DNA of 64,000 bases from Siphlonurus alternatus (taxonomy: Eukaryota > Arthropoda > Insecta > Ephemeroptera > Siphlonuridae), in contig OX463781.1 in the NCBI GenBank assembly GCA_949825025.1, positions 746,501-810,500 on the forward strand, in the 5' to 3' direction. Each line of letters opens with the position of its first letter. The stretch's first letter is position 1. Of the stretch, positions 11,940 to 23,566 are shown piece after piece. Made by a program: the position numbers and the translations under genes. The notes beneath the pieces were generated by a model that was not told the DNA's origin, ran no database searches, and worked only from the letters and a program-made list of their open reading frames with translations.

Positions 11940-12600
11940 AAGGGTTGACCCCTGAAAGGGTCACAATAAAATTTAAGTCAGAAACGCATGTTAAAATTAA
12001 TAATATGAAAAAAATATTAAAAAATCGAAATTTCTATTAACTCTCAGAAATTAGGGGTCGACCCCTAAAGGGTCATTATAATGGTTACATCATCAAATAC
12101 AAACAATGCTCCATAAAACTGTAGTCCTCGTAGTTTTTGCCAGAATTTATTTAAAAATTTGTGTCAAATTGAAAAATATCAAGGGTCGACCCCTGAAAGG
12201 TTCATATTAAAAAAAATTAAAAACAATGTCAGCAAAGCATACTAATTTTTTGAAATGAAAAAAAAAAAGTTAAAAAATAATTAAATTTTACTATCATATT
12301 TTAGGGGTCGACCCTTAAGGGGTCATTATGATAACTTCCTCAAAAATACTTAATGCTGAACCTGTAGTCATCATGGTTTTTGTCACATTTAATAAAATAT
12401 ATTTTTGTATTCTTTTAAAAATGACCCTTGCTAGACCCCAAGGGTCGACCCTTAAAATGTGTGAATTAAAGCTCTATAAATAATTAAGGACATTACTAAT
12501 TTCAATTTTGCATTTTTTCTGAAAAAAAATTTTTAGGGGTCTTTTGACCCTTAAGGGTCAAAGGGTCGCAAATTTAAGGGTCACCAATAGAACCGCCATC
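11940..12600. repeat. Degenerate tandem array with GGGTCGACCC boxes
   Basis: The palindromic box AGGGGTCGACCCCT and its variants recur at about 11942, 12056, 12183, 12303, 12441 and 12535, so about 115-140 bp apart. AT-rich linkers share phrases such as GGGTCATTATAATGGTTAC and GGGTCATTATGATAACTTCC. The last unit is expanded with TTGACCCTTAAGGGTCAAAG. Confidence 0.75.
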
Positions 12601-12711
12601 AAATTTTACCCTAGGGTCGAAATTTGTATGACATTACATTGAAATGCACCCTGGTCATTTTCCCATAACTTTTATTGATTTTATACGTATACCTCAATAA
12701 TCTTCAATTTA

Positions 12712-13057
12712 TTAAAGGTATACAGGCCTCAAATTACAAATTAGACAGACATTAAGTGTTGCTCAAGTTTATAATCAACATTCGTATTATTTTTACCTGC
12801 GCGCGGTGCGTCTGTGCGAAGTCGCACTGTAAAGAAAGTCCTTGCTGACGTCACAACTCACAGCTAGCACCGATTAGCATTGAGTTGTGACGTCATCAAG
12901 GACTTCGTGACGTCATCAAAGACTAAATTTCTTACTTTGAACTGCGACTTCGCACGGATGCATCACGCGTGGAAAAAAATGATGCGAATGTTGATTATAT
13001 ACTCTAAACCCACTTGGTGACTGTCTAATTTGTATTTTGAGGCCTGTATGCCTTTAA
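12712..13057. mobile_element. Family N palindromic MITE with TTAA ends
   Basis: TTAAAGGTATACAGGCCTCA on the left mirrors TGAGGCCTGTATGCCTTTAA on the right. The arms continue through AATTAGACAG / CTGTCTAATT and GTGCGAAGTCGCAC / GTGCGACTTCGCAC-like blocks. Three TGACGTCA motifs sit in the centre (12847-12917). No coding capacity. Confidence 0.85.
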
Positions 13058-13071
13058 GAAAGACGAAGCGG

Positions 13072-13165
13072 TGTAATGGTAAGTATATGATCAACAGTGA
13101 TTACCGAAGTTCAGCAACGCAGGTTAAGGTAAGTAGTTAGATGGGTGACCGCTTCTAGTTATTTT
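13072..13165 (+). mobile_element. 5S-like SINE head, solo and divergent
   Basis: Contains GTGATTACCGAAGTTCAGCA and GTAGTTAGATGGGTGACCGC, the 5S-rRNA-like promoter region. It is not followed by the family body, so it is either a truncated copy or a different 5S-derived family. Confidence 0.6.
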
Positions 13166-13479
13166 TTGACCATAAAACAAATTGGTTGCCAAACCGTTGC
13201 CCGCCTCCACGTTGCCTCAGGTTCTCCGAATGGGACATCCGCCACGTGGCAGCCACGTTGCCTGGCAACCAATTGGCAACCATTGTGCAACGTGGCTACC
13301 ACGTGGCAGCCACGTTGCTGTGCTACTGGGGGAGCTAAAATTGCGCTGATGCAGCGCTCTCTGATGATTTACGTTTTTACGCTGTCGTTTTAAAGATCAT
13401 CTCTCACGCAGCCTCTTTAAAAGGACATACGAGGTATGGAGACCAAGAGATACTCATAGAGTGTCAGTTATGCATGCCA

Positions 13480-13640
13480 AGGCCGGTGCAAGACGTTTGC
13501 GCCGATTTCCCTTAACGACCGGTCTTTTGCGCCCCAACGCGGTCAAGTAAACAGGTCTTTTGCGCCGCGATCGACAGGTCTTTTGCGCCCCTGCACAGCA
13601 GGGTGCAAGCAGGACGATTGCGCCGCCCGGTTTTGAGGCT
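13480..13640. repeat. Short GC-rich direct repeats (GGTCTTTTGCGCC)
   Basis: GGTCTTTTGCGCC occurs at about 13521, 13554 and 13577, with related pieces GACGTTTGCGCCG (13492) and GACGATTGCGCCG (13612). Spacing is 20-35 bp in otherwise AT-rich DNA. Function unknown. Confidence 0.7.
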
Positions 13641-13794
13641 GCGACTGAGGTTTAACATAAATAAACGTATTAGAAACCTCTTTTATTCTAGCTGAACACG
13701 TCATCTCATGGCGTAAACTGTATGAGGTTTTATTAATTTATCATAATGTTATTTATAATAATATAACTTTGTTATATGTAAATGTTATAGCACC

Positions 13795-14010
13795 CAAAGC
13801 CGAATTCGGGCAAAAGCCGAAAAAAATGCTCACATCTAGTTCTGCATGCGCATCACGAAATGAGCCAAAGCCGAAGTGAGTTCTATTTTCGGCTTTGGCG
13901 TATTTCATTTTGGGCAAAACTAGTTCTGCGCATCACGGTTTGAGCAAAAGTCGAAATAATATTTTATTTCGGGTTTGGAGCAAAATTTTGAACACATCTA
14001 GTTTTACGCA
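13795..14010. repeat. Diverged direct repeats (AAAGCCGAA / TAGTTCTGC.CATCAC)
   Basis: Words such as CAAAAGCCGAA, CTAGTTCTGC, GCGCATCACG and TTTCGGCTTTGG recur three times over 215 bp in partly inverted order. The following 14011-14944 is AT-rich and holds nothing I can support. Confidence 0.5.
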
Positions 14011-15566
14011 AAAGAAAGATGATTTTAATGACGCAAAATTCTCGAATAAATAAGATATTATATTATGCACCTCTGGCCGGGTGCTAAAAATGTCAGAAAG
14101 TCGTTATTTAGTTTCGATTAAAATGAATAACTTACACTTCATAAGTATGAATAATTGATCAATTATCTTAATTTAGGTTCAAATTAAAATATTTAAAACC
14201 ATAAAATTTAATGTATGAGAACAATTAAAATATAATTAAACAAATTAAGATAAAAACACAGAAATTTAATAACTTAAGTGCTTATTCTGATTTTAGATTT
14301 TTGCAGAATAGAATGGAGGGGGAGGAATGAGATTTTGTACTTTGAAGAACTTTTTACTAAATAAATATAAAGCATAAATATATAACTCATTTTCTTTTAA
14401 AAAATTTTACAATAAGTTCTTGAAGTATTATATTCTATTCATTAATTATATTAATTTATTTTCAATAATTGCACGTAGAAAAATATTATCATAATTATAT
14501 TATATAGTTATAAAATAATCAAGCACTGAAACAATTAAAATATATGATACGAAAATATGAAGAAAGCATCAATATATTGGCTGTAATTAATTATTTAATT
14601 ATCACTAAACTAAGGGTGCATGGTAATAAATATACTACATGAAGATGCACCTCTGAATTTGATCAAAGTCGTCTCTCCTTCTTTCGACCACCGCGCGAGA
14701 ACTTGTCAAATGCGAACGCACGGATCTCGAGCCTACATCTGACACGTGGAAAAGTACCTGCTGGCGATTCTCAGGTGACCAAGCCCTGATGAAGATCAGA
14801 AATAACCTCTCCGTCACTCGAGTTTGAGATGGATTCTGATTAGATATATATCAGGTGGCTACTTTTTTGGTGCAACAGTCAAGGTTATGATAGGTCATGG
14901 ACCCATGCACCTGCATGCCTGCCTGCATGCATGGTGACTCAGAAAAATTATTTTATTTTATTTATTTATTTTATTTATTCATTTTGAACTTTTACAGGTT
15001 GTGCAGGACAAACATATATATGTTCACGTCAAGTTTTGATATAAATACAAAACAACACACACAATATCATAACATACATAATGAGCAATACAATTATTTA
15101 TCTTTTACATAACAAAAAGAAAATTAGGGGGAAGAACAAATTCAATTTCAGCTAAATACACTATCCATTATTTTTTTTGCGAATTATTATCAACAATTTT
15201 TATTTTACCATGATTCAATTAAGACTTGAATTGATTAAGTTTCTGATTGTTGTTTATTTATTCCAACAGAATTCTCTCAGATAATTTATTACTCTCGAAA
15301 TGCGCCTTAATGGAATAAAACTCTTTGGATATCAATACCTTTTTCAGTTTAGTTCGAAATAGTTTATTACTTTCTATTTCTTTAAGACAATTAGGTAAAA
15401 ATTCGAAAAATTTAACTGTTCTGTACAGAGAACAGTTTTTGAAGAAATCGGAATTATGTTTTTCAGTAGCAACATTCGATTTATGTCTAGTATTATAATT
15501 GTGGAAACAATCATTTTGAACATAAAAACTTGGATTATTTTTTTTAAAAGAGACACAATTTAAGAT

Positions 15567-15939
15567 CGAGCGTGGCGCAGTGCATTGACCGGTTCTCGTT
15601 AGATCACCGAAGTCAGGCTACGTCGAGCGTGGTTAGTACTTGGATGGGTGACCGTTTCAAGTAAAAAATACGCTGCTCCCTCCCTGGGGTAAATCCGTCT
15701 CGCTTTCCACCCAGTGCAGTGATGCACTTGTGTGTGGTTCCCCAGGCTTTGGACATCGCTTTGGTCCATTGAGAAAAAGGGTAGAGGCGTCCGTCCTGAC
15801 TGAGGTTTTCCACGGTTTCCTCAGTCTCACCTCAGCGAATGCTGGGACGCGTAAGCATGCAGGCCGTGGCCACTATCCGTTCCCTACCTTATCCCTACAC
15901 AGTACCCCGCCGCGAGCTCTAAGCTCTTAAGGGTGTATC

Positions 15940-15983
<44 letters not shown>
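15567..15983 (+). mobile_element. 5S-rRNA-headed SINE, full length with long A-tail
   Basis: This is the best copy. The head has GCATTGACCGGTTCTCG, GATCACCGAAGTCAGGCTAC and TTAGTACTTGGATGGGTGAC. The complete body follows and the copy ends GGGTGTATCCT plus about 42 A residues. It interrupts a LINE reading frame, and AAGAT flanks both sides (before CGAGCG and after the A-tail), giving a target duplication of at least 5 bp. The long clean A-tail suggests a young insertion that used LINE machinery. Confidence 0.92.
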
Positions 15984-15985
<2 letters not shown>

Positions 15986-18307
15986 TATAAATGCAAGGAC
16001 AGTTAACATATATATTATTGGCTTTAAAGTGTGAAATACAAGACTGTCCCTTTGGGAGCCTTAATATTGTTCTAAGAGCTCTCTTTTGCAATATAAAACA
16101 ACGAGTTACCCTGGTAGCACACTCGTGGAACTCGTAGTGGACTTTATGTGGATTAATGTGGAAAAAATGTGGACATGGATTTTTCCACAAATGTTCCATC
16201 CTTTTCCACTAGTTTAAAAATTACGGTAATTGATTTAAAATGAATTCCGTGTATTAAGGAAAGCCCTACACATTTGTTTATCATAAATAAAATTACATTG
16301 AAAACATTTAAAAAAATTATTGCAGAAAATCTATGTTTTTCGTGGGAAACCAGTGGAAAGACCACTGGGCCACCAGCTCCACCAATTTTCCATACATTAA
16401 AAATTTAAGATATTTGATTAAATAGAGTTCCTTGCTCTTTTATGTGTAAGACCGTGATATTTTTTCATATTTTCTTACTATGAATAAGTTATTAATTCGA
16501 ATGTTTTGATTTGCATGGAAATGGCCCACGTGAACTCCACGATGCACGGAAAAAAATGTCATCAAGTCCTCGCGCATGCGCATCGGATTTCAGTGCTGTG
16601 ACGTTACGAAAAAAGTCCGTGTGCGGAGTAATTTGTTTTGAATTTGTTCGATGGCGTCTACCGGTGTTTACAATCCTGTGTACACTTTATTAAGTGAAAA
16701 ATCAAGCGTATTTGGATCAGATAAGTTATATTTTAGTACTGAATATGTTTAAGAAGTGTATAATAAAGCTATAGTTCCAGTTGCTTTGTGATAAATTCTT
16801 ATTTTAGGTGGCGGTAAACCACCATGCAACCACAGGCATGTTTTGATGCTATGCATACTCTCCCGAAGGATGAATTCAAGTTCAACGATTGGTAATGGAC
16901 TTTGTGAAGGGTTTCCGTGTCCAAAATTATGGTAATGTACGCGTTAATTATTGTGTCTGTTAAGTTTTGTTCCAGAAAATTAGGTAAGTTTGTTTTTGTT
17001 TAGGGATATGTGCATAAGATTCATGAATGTTTTAGCCAAAATCCCTATGCATATAATATGCATACTAATAAGCTGTGTGTACTGCATAATATATACTGTA
17101 CTCATTTTGCATGAAGTTTAGTTAATAAAATTGCAACAGGATTTGTGGCATATGAACTCAAGTATTTTATATAATATGCATATTCATACTGCAGTGTACA
17201 TATCATACACAAATGTCAAATCTTTAATAAATGATTTAATTATAAATATAGTAATGCTACAGTATGAATATGCATACAGTACTGTATGCATATGCATAAT
17301 TATGACACTGCACTGATTGCATGCTTTATGATCAACGGACAGGAAATTTGACAAAATTTAATTCTGCCCAGCAGTACACGTACCGGTTACCAGGTGGAGA
17401 ATTAAGTGTGTATTGTTCAATTTCAGGTTTAAATCACAGGTTAAATGTTGCCACAGCTTCATTTACACTAAGGAGCAGTGACTTTGGTTGCTTACAATCA
17501 TTTCATAAGTCAACCTTTAGTCATTTTTTATAATGACTTAATTCATATTAATGCATGCTTTACAAGTACACAATTTTCTGTTTGCAGGTTAAACTTCTGC
17601 AAGTATCAGCTGATAATAATGATGCCATTGGTAGGATGCTGGGAAGCAGATGACTTGTGATGACGCCACGGGCCTCACGGCTGATTAAGAGAGCCTCGGA
17701 GGTGATAATCAGCAAGTTGTGAACCGTCACCAAGCCTAGCTGACTGCTGCCGTATACAGTACAGTATGTATATATACTGTAATCTTCTCTCATGTAGCAG
17801 TATATTGGTATGATTTTCAGCACTTTATTTTTTTATGAATTTGCCATACCAGCCATATGTTATTGAAGGTCCGTTTTAAGTGCAGAATGTCTATGCATGA
17901 AAATTTGTATATGTAAGAGTTTACAAATGGTGTCAAATAGACCTTAATATAATAAATTAAAAATCGAGAATGGCATTACCTATTGAAATTAAAACTTAAA
18001 ACCTAGAAAATTTCCGTATTATACACTTACGGATACGTTAACGGTTCAATGCATGTACTCCGGACTCTCCGGAAAGTTCTGAAAATTGTTTCTATTCTAT
18101 ACACCCTGCAGGTAAATAAGTATAAATGACGTTTGCCAGCTTTACAATGAAGCAGCGGGATGTGCGGTGTGGGGGATCTCGACTCTTTGTAAAAATATTG
18201 AACTATATATATATAATAATTAAATATGTTGATGAGGCGGCATACATGACCAAAATGTGTCAATTGCCCCAACATACCAACCAACCAACCAAATATGTGA
18301 TGCTAGT

Positions 18308-18422
18308 TCTGTTCGTAAACCCTGTCCATTTTGTATCTTTCTGCACTTCACCGACCTTATGGCACCTGGACATAAGGTCAATCGAGTGCAGAAATGTACA
18401 CTGAGCAGGGCTTACGAATAGA
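18308..18422. mobile_element. Family M short palindromic MITE
   Basis: TCTGTTCGTAAACCCTG is mirrored by CAGGGCTTACGAATAGA. Interior TTTCTGCACTTC...GAGTGCAGAAA and CCTTATGGCACC...GGACATAAGG are also inverted. A relative with TCTGTTCGTAA ends lies at 55829-55935. Confidence 0.75.
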
Positions 18423-18452
18423 CTTATTATATACTTTCAAATAAAAAAATTG

Positions 18453-19962
18453 TAAAGGTAGAGATAACGCCGGTCAGCTGTTCGGCGTAGGTCCCTTTGA
18501 TTAGCATGTAAACCTTGGCAAATTCACAAAAATTCTGAAATTTTTTTGAAAGCCAGATATTAGTGCCTAAAAATTTTAGAAAAAATTTCAAAACAATTTA
18601 ATGATCCGATTTTTCTTAATTAATTTTTTAGTTTGTCTCTCCACGGGAAAGCCCTATGGTTAATATCACGTCAGATATCAATAAGAAAATGGACGAGGTA
18701 AATAGATTTTGATGAATTTCACATATGTTACACATCTGACCTAGGGTGATGAGATTTGGATGTTATTTTTTCAAATTTCGAAAAAACCCAATTTTCAGAA
18801 TTTTTCAAAAATTTAATAACGATTGAGGGCAATCTCGAGAAATAAAAAAAATTGTATCTTAAATTCTGCTCAACATAGAATTACAATTTAAATTTCTATA
18901 AGTTTGTAGTAGAATTGCTAAACATTTTTGCATGGATGATTTTGACATTGAAATTTTTTTTAGGTCAAAGGTCAGAGGTCAAACTACAAAAAGCGTATTT
19001 ATTCACACAAGATATCTAGCTAAAAAATTTTGAGATATAGGTTTTGAAGAGGGTTTATCCTTCTATAAAATACAGTTTTCAAATGTTTGGGATAATTCAA
19101 AATTTTGAAGTTAAGATTTTTTTTATTAATTTTTACAAGGTTTTTTGAAAATCTTGAATTTCCAGTTTGTTAGAAATTTGAAAAATTAATGCCCAAACCT
19201 CATTGATCTTGGTCATATTGTTAACCCATGTGACATTTTTGGAAAAAATATTACAAAATTTTTCAAAAAACCAAGAAAAACTTAATAAAAAAAATCGTAA
19301 CTTAAAATTTTTGAATCGTAACTTAAAATTTTTGAATTATCCCAAACATTTGAAAACTGTATGTTATAGAAGGATAGACCTTCTTCAAAACCTATATCTT
19401 GAAATTTTTTAGCTAGACATCTTGTGTGAATAAATACGCTTTTTGTAGTTTGACCTCTGACCTTTGACCTAAAAAAAATTTCAATGTCAACATCATCAAT
19501 GCAAAAAACTTTAGCAATTCTACTACAAACTTATAGAAATTTAAATTGTAACTCTATGTTGAGCAGAATTTGATATACAATTTTTTTTATTTCTCGACAT
19601 TGCCCTCGTTATTAAATTTTTGAAAAATTCTGAAAATTGTGTTTTTTTGAAATTTGAAAAAATGACATCCAAACCTCATCACCCTAGGTCAGATGTGTAA
19701 CATATGAGAAATTCATCAAAATCTATTTTGACCTCGTCCATTTTCTTATTGATCTGACGTGATATTAACCCTATGCTGAAAATAAAAAAAATTAATAAAA
19801 AAAAAATCGGCTCGTTAAATTATTTTGAAACTTTTTCGATGGCTTTTAGGCACTAATATCTGGCTCTCAAAAAAATTTCAGATTTTTGTAAATTTGCCAA
19901 GGTTTGCATGTTATTCAAGGGACCTACGTCAAACAGCTGACCGGCGTTATCTCTACCTTAAA
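18453..19962. mobile_element. Family B long palindrome (1.5 kb)
   Basis: The left end AAAGGTAGAGATAACGCCGG is mirrored by CCGGCGTTATCTCTACCTT. The two arms of about 720 bp are mutually inverted and only a few percent diverged: the same phrases (TTTGACCTCTGACCTTTGAC, GACCTAGGGTGATGAG) occur in opposite orientation at 18965/19448 and 18740/19680. Other family B members are only about 400 bp. No coding capacity is evident. Confidence 0.88.
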
Positions 19963-20867
19963 TGTTTCTGAGTATACGTTCGACAGCGTCTGAGACAGCT
20001 GTTTAATGTGCCCGCGGTCCATGATTTCTATGACTGACGAGATGAGCTACAAGATGAGGGATTTGATTAATCGGCACTACGAAGGCCACGACGGTACTGA
20101 AATCTCTCCTCCAATCAGCCACCACTCCTGTCTGACTGCATCAGTGCATCCAGTTACTGTAAGGTCTAATGAAACTTTCTGTTTCATGTAATTTGATGTA
20201 AAAGTGAAATAAAATTACAGTTTAAGCGTATGTATTTTCACTATTAATAAAATTGTTTTTTCCTAACAAATTATAAGTGCATAGAAGGGTATATTTATAA
20301 GCAGTTAAGGTAATGGAAATATAGTGGGAACATCCATGGTGGAAGACCCACCATATTTCCATGGTGGAGAAGTAGTGCGATGATTGTCATACTCCATGTG
20401 ATATCCACGTGATTGGTCCACCATATATCCACGTGGATATCAAGTGAGCTTATGGTGGATTGTGCTACCAGGGTAATAGCTCATGCGACTAGCTCAGGTC
20501 TGCATCCCCAATTAATTATACCATAATATATGCTAAATGTGAATAAAAAATGCAGTGCATAATATATAGTTAGCAATGTTTCATGAGAGACATAATTTCT
20601 AATTGAATACAACATAAAATTAGCTGAATTTAGCTTTTTACATATATATATTTTCAAGATTGGACTCCAAAATGAGCTTGGAGCTCGAGACGGGATAGTT
20701 TATATAAGGGATAAGGAAGCGATCGAACTAGGGATCGAATTAATGGCCGGATGATGCATGTCTATATAATAATATAATATTATATATAATACAAATATAA
20801 TTATAACATAAAACATAATAGATAAATAGCCAGCTATTATATACGCGCGCGCGTCCCAGCCGTATAG

Positions 20868-21055
20868 CCAGGCTCGGACTGGGAAGCTATTAGGGGCCAG
20901 TCAGGGCCATATAGGTGCATTACAGGCAGTAGGGGCCATTTTTCAGGGGGTCTGAGGCCACTTTTCCTATGCTCCTATGTTAAAAATCTGAGGGGCCGCA
21001 GTCATGCAGGGATCCCTGACCCAGCCTTATGGCCTTAATTGCAGTCCGAGCCTAG
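20868..21055. mobile_element. Short MITE with GGCTCGGACTG ends
   Basis: CCAGGCTCGGACTGG on the left is mirrored by GCAGTCCGAGCCTAG on the right. The interior is GC-richer than the flanks (AGGGGCCAGTCAGGGCC). Confidence 0.65.
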
Positions 21056-21106
21056 CATATATAATAATATATGTATTATATATATGTAATATAATACATA
21101 TATATT

Positions 21107-23566
21107 CAGGGGCAGCTCGTACTATAGTACTGCGGTACTGCAGCCCCCCCAGAAATTTTGGAAACAAACACACAATTAGAAACATCAAATATTCCTATAA
21201 TTTTTCTGAACTTTCCAGCAAATTTTTATCAGTTCTAACATTTAAAATCATGAAATTTTTGCCGCTGCCGCGTAAATTTATTCCCTCAGCGCTGCCCAGC
21301 GGAAGGTACTGCCACTACTAGCAGTAGCCCAAAGCAGTGTTCCCACCCTCATTCTCCTCCTCTTCAACTCCCACTCAAGCCATGTGATTTTGGAGCGATC
21401 GGGGACTGTGCGATCGGCAGTACCCGCAAGCTCATTGGTTCAACAGAACCAATGAGCTTGTGGTATTTGACATGCGGGAATAATTTGAGCAACACTTCGA
21501 AGACCTTTCCTGTAATATGGTTTCATTGAGCAGATTAACAAAATTTTAATTACATTCATCAGTGAATATACTAACAAAGATTGACTAAATATATTGAAGC
21601 ATCTGAGGAATGAAGACCAGCACTTTTATTTTACTTTAATAAAAATATGACTGTCCCAAAAGAACCAACACTTGTCTTTTGAAAATTAAGTGGTGCATGC
21701 ATGTAAACAATCGTGAGATCTCACGTTCGAACAACGACAACAACAGGTTTCTTACTAACCACGCAGTTAGCGCCAGTCTAACTCGATGGCACTAAACGTC
21801 AATCGAATTAATTAAGTGAGAAATCTGGATAACTTAATTCGTTCGTGAATCGCGACCATGTATTTTATTATAAATTATAAGTTTACCAGGAACAAGTCGA
21901 TATACATGGGAGCTATTTACTTATTAATTATTCAGTTCAGCATTTTATACAATTAATGTGAAAATTCAAACATAAAAATAAAACAATAAAACAAAAACAA
22001 GTTGTAAAAGTGTACGAGTATACAAAATATAAGAAAACGTTAACTACTCCAGGATGAGAAAAATATATAGCTTATTTTCCCGGGTTTGCGTGTACCGGCA
22101 GTATATTATTTAGCAGCAAATATGCGATAGTAATCAAAGAAATATTGCATGGCTAAAAAGAAAATAAAACAACAATAAAAAAATTGGGATCTTTGATCTG
22201 TTATACCGCTCGAGAGGTTTCTCATATGCGCGCTCAAGCCAATTATACCGATGTATCGTAATTATAGGGTGATCAGAACTGCATGAACATCAAACAAATC
22301 GATCATGGTATATGCTATAATATATGTACAAAATTAGGCAACAACCAGAATCTAATTATAAATTTTTAAAGACAAAATTTAATAAAAAAATAAGAAATGA
22401 AATTTTTATAAGAAAAAATTACATTATTAAACATTATTTCATTATTATTAGTATTTATTTAATCGAGAAAAAAATAATCGTAATCCTGTTAAGGTAGAGA
22501 TAACACGAATCAGCTGACCCAATGCTAAAAAAATCTCATTCATGAAAATTATGAAAAAAAAATAATAATAAAATATTCTCCTCTACATTATCCCCTATCA
22601 CTAACTAAAATATCAGGTACACAAATTCGAGCTAGTTTTCGAGTTATTAATTTTTAAAGTTGACTAATTTAGCATGGAAGTTTCATTTCTCTATCTCCAT
22701 GTTAAATTAGTCAACATTCAACAACTTTAAAAATTAGTAACTCGAAAACTAGCTCAGTTTTGTATACTTGATAATTTAGCTATACTGATAGGCGATGTAG
22801 CTAGAGGAGAACATTTTATTATTTTTTTTTCGTAATTTTCATGACTGAGATTTTTTTAGCATTAGGTCAGCTGATCCATGTTATCTCTACCTTAACACGA
22901 TTACGATTATTTTTTTCTCAATTAAATAAATACTAATAATAATGAAATAATGTTTAATAATGCAATTTTTTCTTATAAAAATTTCATTTGTTATTTTTTT
23001 ATTAAATTTTGTCTTTAAAAATTTATATTAGATTCTGGTTGTCGCCTAATTTTGTACATATTGTAAATACCATGATCGATTTATTTGATGTTCATTATAT
23101 ACATTGCGTAAAAATTATGCCAGACATTCAGGTTTCATATTAACAATGCAGTTTGATTGACACTATTATTTAAAAAAAAAAAAAGGCTTAACACAATATT
23201 TATTTTTATATATTTTTTTCTTACCACGTGAAGACTTATGAATTAAAAAAATAATTAAAAATTGGATAGTATATTAAGTTTAAAACATTCAATCACGATT
23301 TCAAAAGGGCTCGCATAAGTGCATGTCATAACAAATTATAATAAATAAAATGCATACATTTTTTGTTTTGAGATAATTTCTGCTTCTTTGTTGGGAGCAT
23401 TATTATATGATTTTGTCATAATTTTACCCTAAAAAAGGGGCGTGTCCTTAAAAAAAATCGCGCCTGCGGCGGGCCATTGGGGGGCTCCGCCCCCCAAACC
23501 CCCCCATGATGTTCTGCTGCTTCCATGTCAGGCAGCACCCCCACGGAAAAGGGGCACGAGCCGCCC

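Larger units (their letters stand above)
11466..13331. mobile_element. Family O element with CCCAGTAGCACA ends
   Basis: CCCAGTAGCACA at 11466 is mirrored by TGTGCTACTGGG at 13318-13330. Subterminal DNA at both ends is packed with variants of GTTGC/GCAAC and CCACGTGG words (11490-11760 and 13175-13320). The interior holds a 120-bp-spaced array (11940-12600), a family N MITE (12712-13057) and a 5S head (13072-13165). It is a composite of nested repeats. The pairing of the two termini is inferred from sequence symmetry only. Confidence 0.5.
16565..20215 (+). other. Possible transcription unit inside the family O element
   Basis: A GC-rich promoter-like patch with CGCGCATGCGCATC (NRF-1-like) at 16570 precedes ATGGCGTCTACC at 16651. 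That opens a 33-codon frame ending at 16752. Other exon-like patches are 17588-17740 (after TGTTTGCAG) and 20006-20191, a 61-codon frame containing MTDEMSYKMRDLINRHYEG. An AATAAA follows at about 20208. I could not join these pieces into one frame and I recognise no domain, so this is a hypothesis about an element-borne gene, probably decayed. Confidence 0.25.
16109..20473. mobile_element. Family O element (4.4 kb) with CCCTGGTAGCACA ends
   Basis: CCCTGGTAGCACA at 16109 is mirrored by TGTGCTACCAGGG at 20461-20473. The insertion interrupts a LINE, whose reading continues on both sides, so the boundaries are independently fixed. The flanks share only TA. Subterminal DNA holds repeated CCACGTGGATAT and GTGGAAAA words. 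The inside holds gene-like pieces (16651-16752 and 20006-20191), a family M MITE (18308-18422) and a 1.5-kb family B palindrome (18453-19962). No transposase domain is recognised. It may be a once-autonomous element or a non-autonomous carrier. Confidence 0.7.
14945..20640 (-). mobile_element. LINE 3' half split by a SINE and a 4.4-kb element
   Basis: Minus-strand reverse-transcriptase C-terminal sequence appears in three blocks that rejoin. Block 1 is 20640-20474, with RNYVSHETLL..YYAL and YGIINWG. Block 2 is 16108-15984, with RCFILQKRALRTILRLPKG and ending CPCIYI. Block 3 is 15566-14945, starting LNCVSFKK, then NYNTRHKSN and FLPNCLKE, followed by a 3' UTR and an (AATAAAT)n tail. Residues across each gap match the uninterrupted LINE copies in this window (CIYILECV at 26.9 kb; YGIICWG at 27.0 kb). 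A frameshift near block 1/2 and the missing 5' end show it is dead. The two interruptions are the SINE 15567-15983 and the element 16109-20473. Confidence 0.8.

Noticed and set aside
15567..15930. A functional 5S rRNA gene
   Set aside because: Only the internal promoter half of 5S is retained, and it is followed by a dispersed repeat body and an A-tail. All ten matches are SINE copies.
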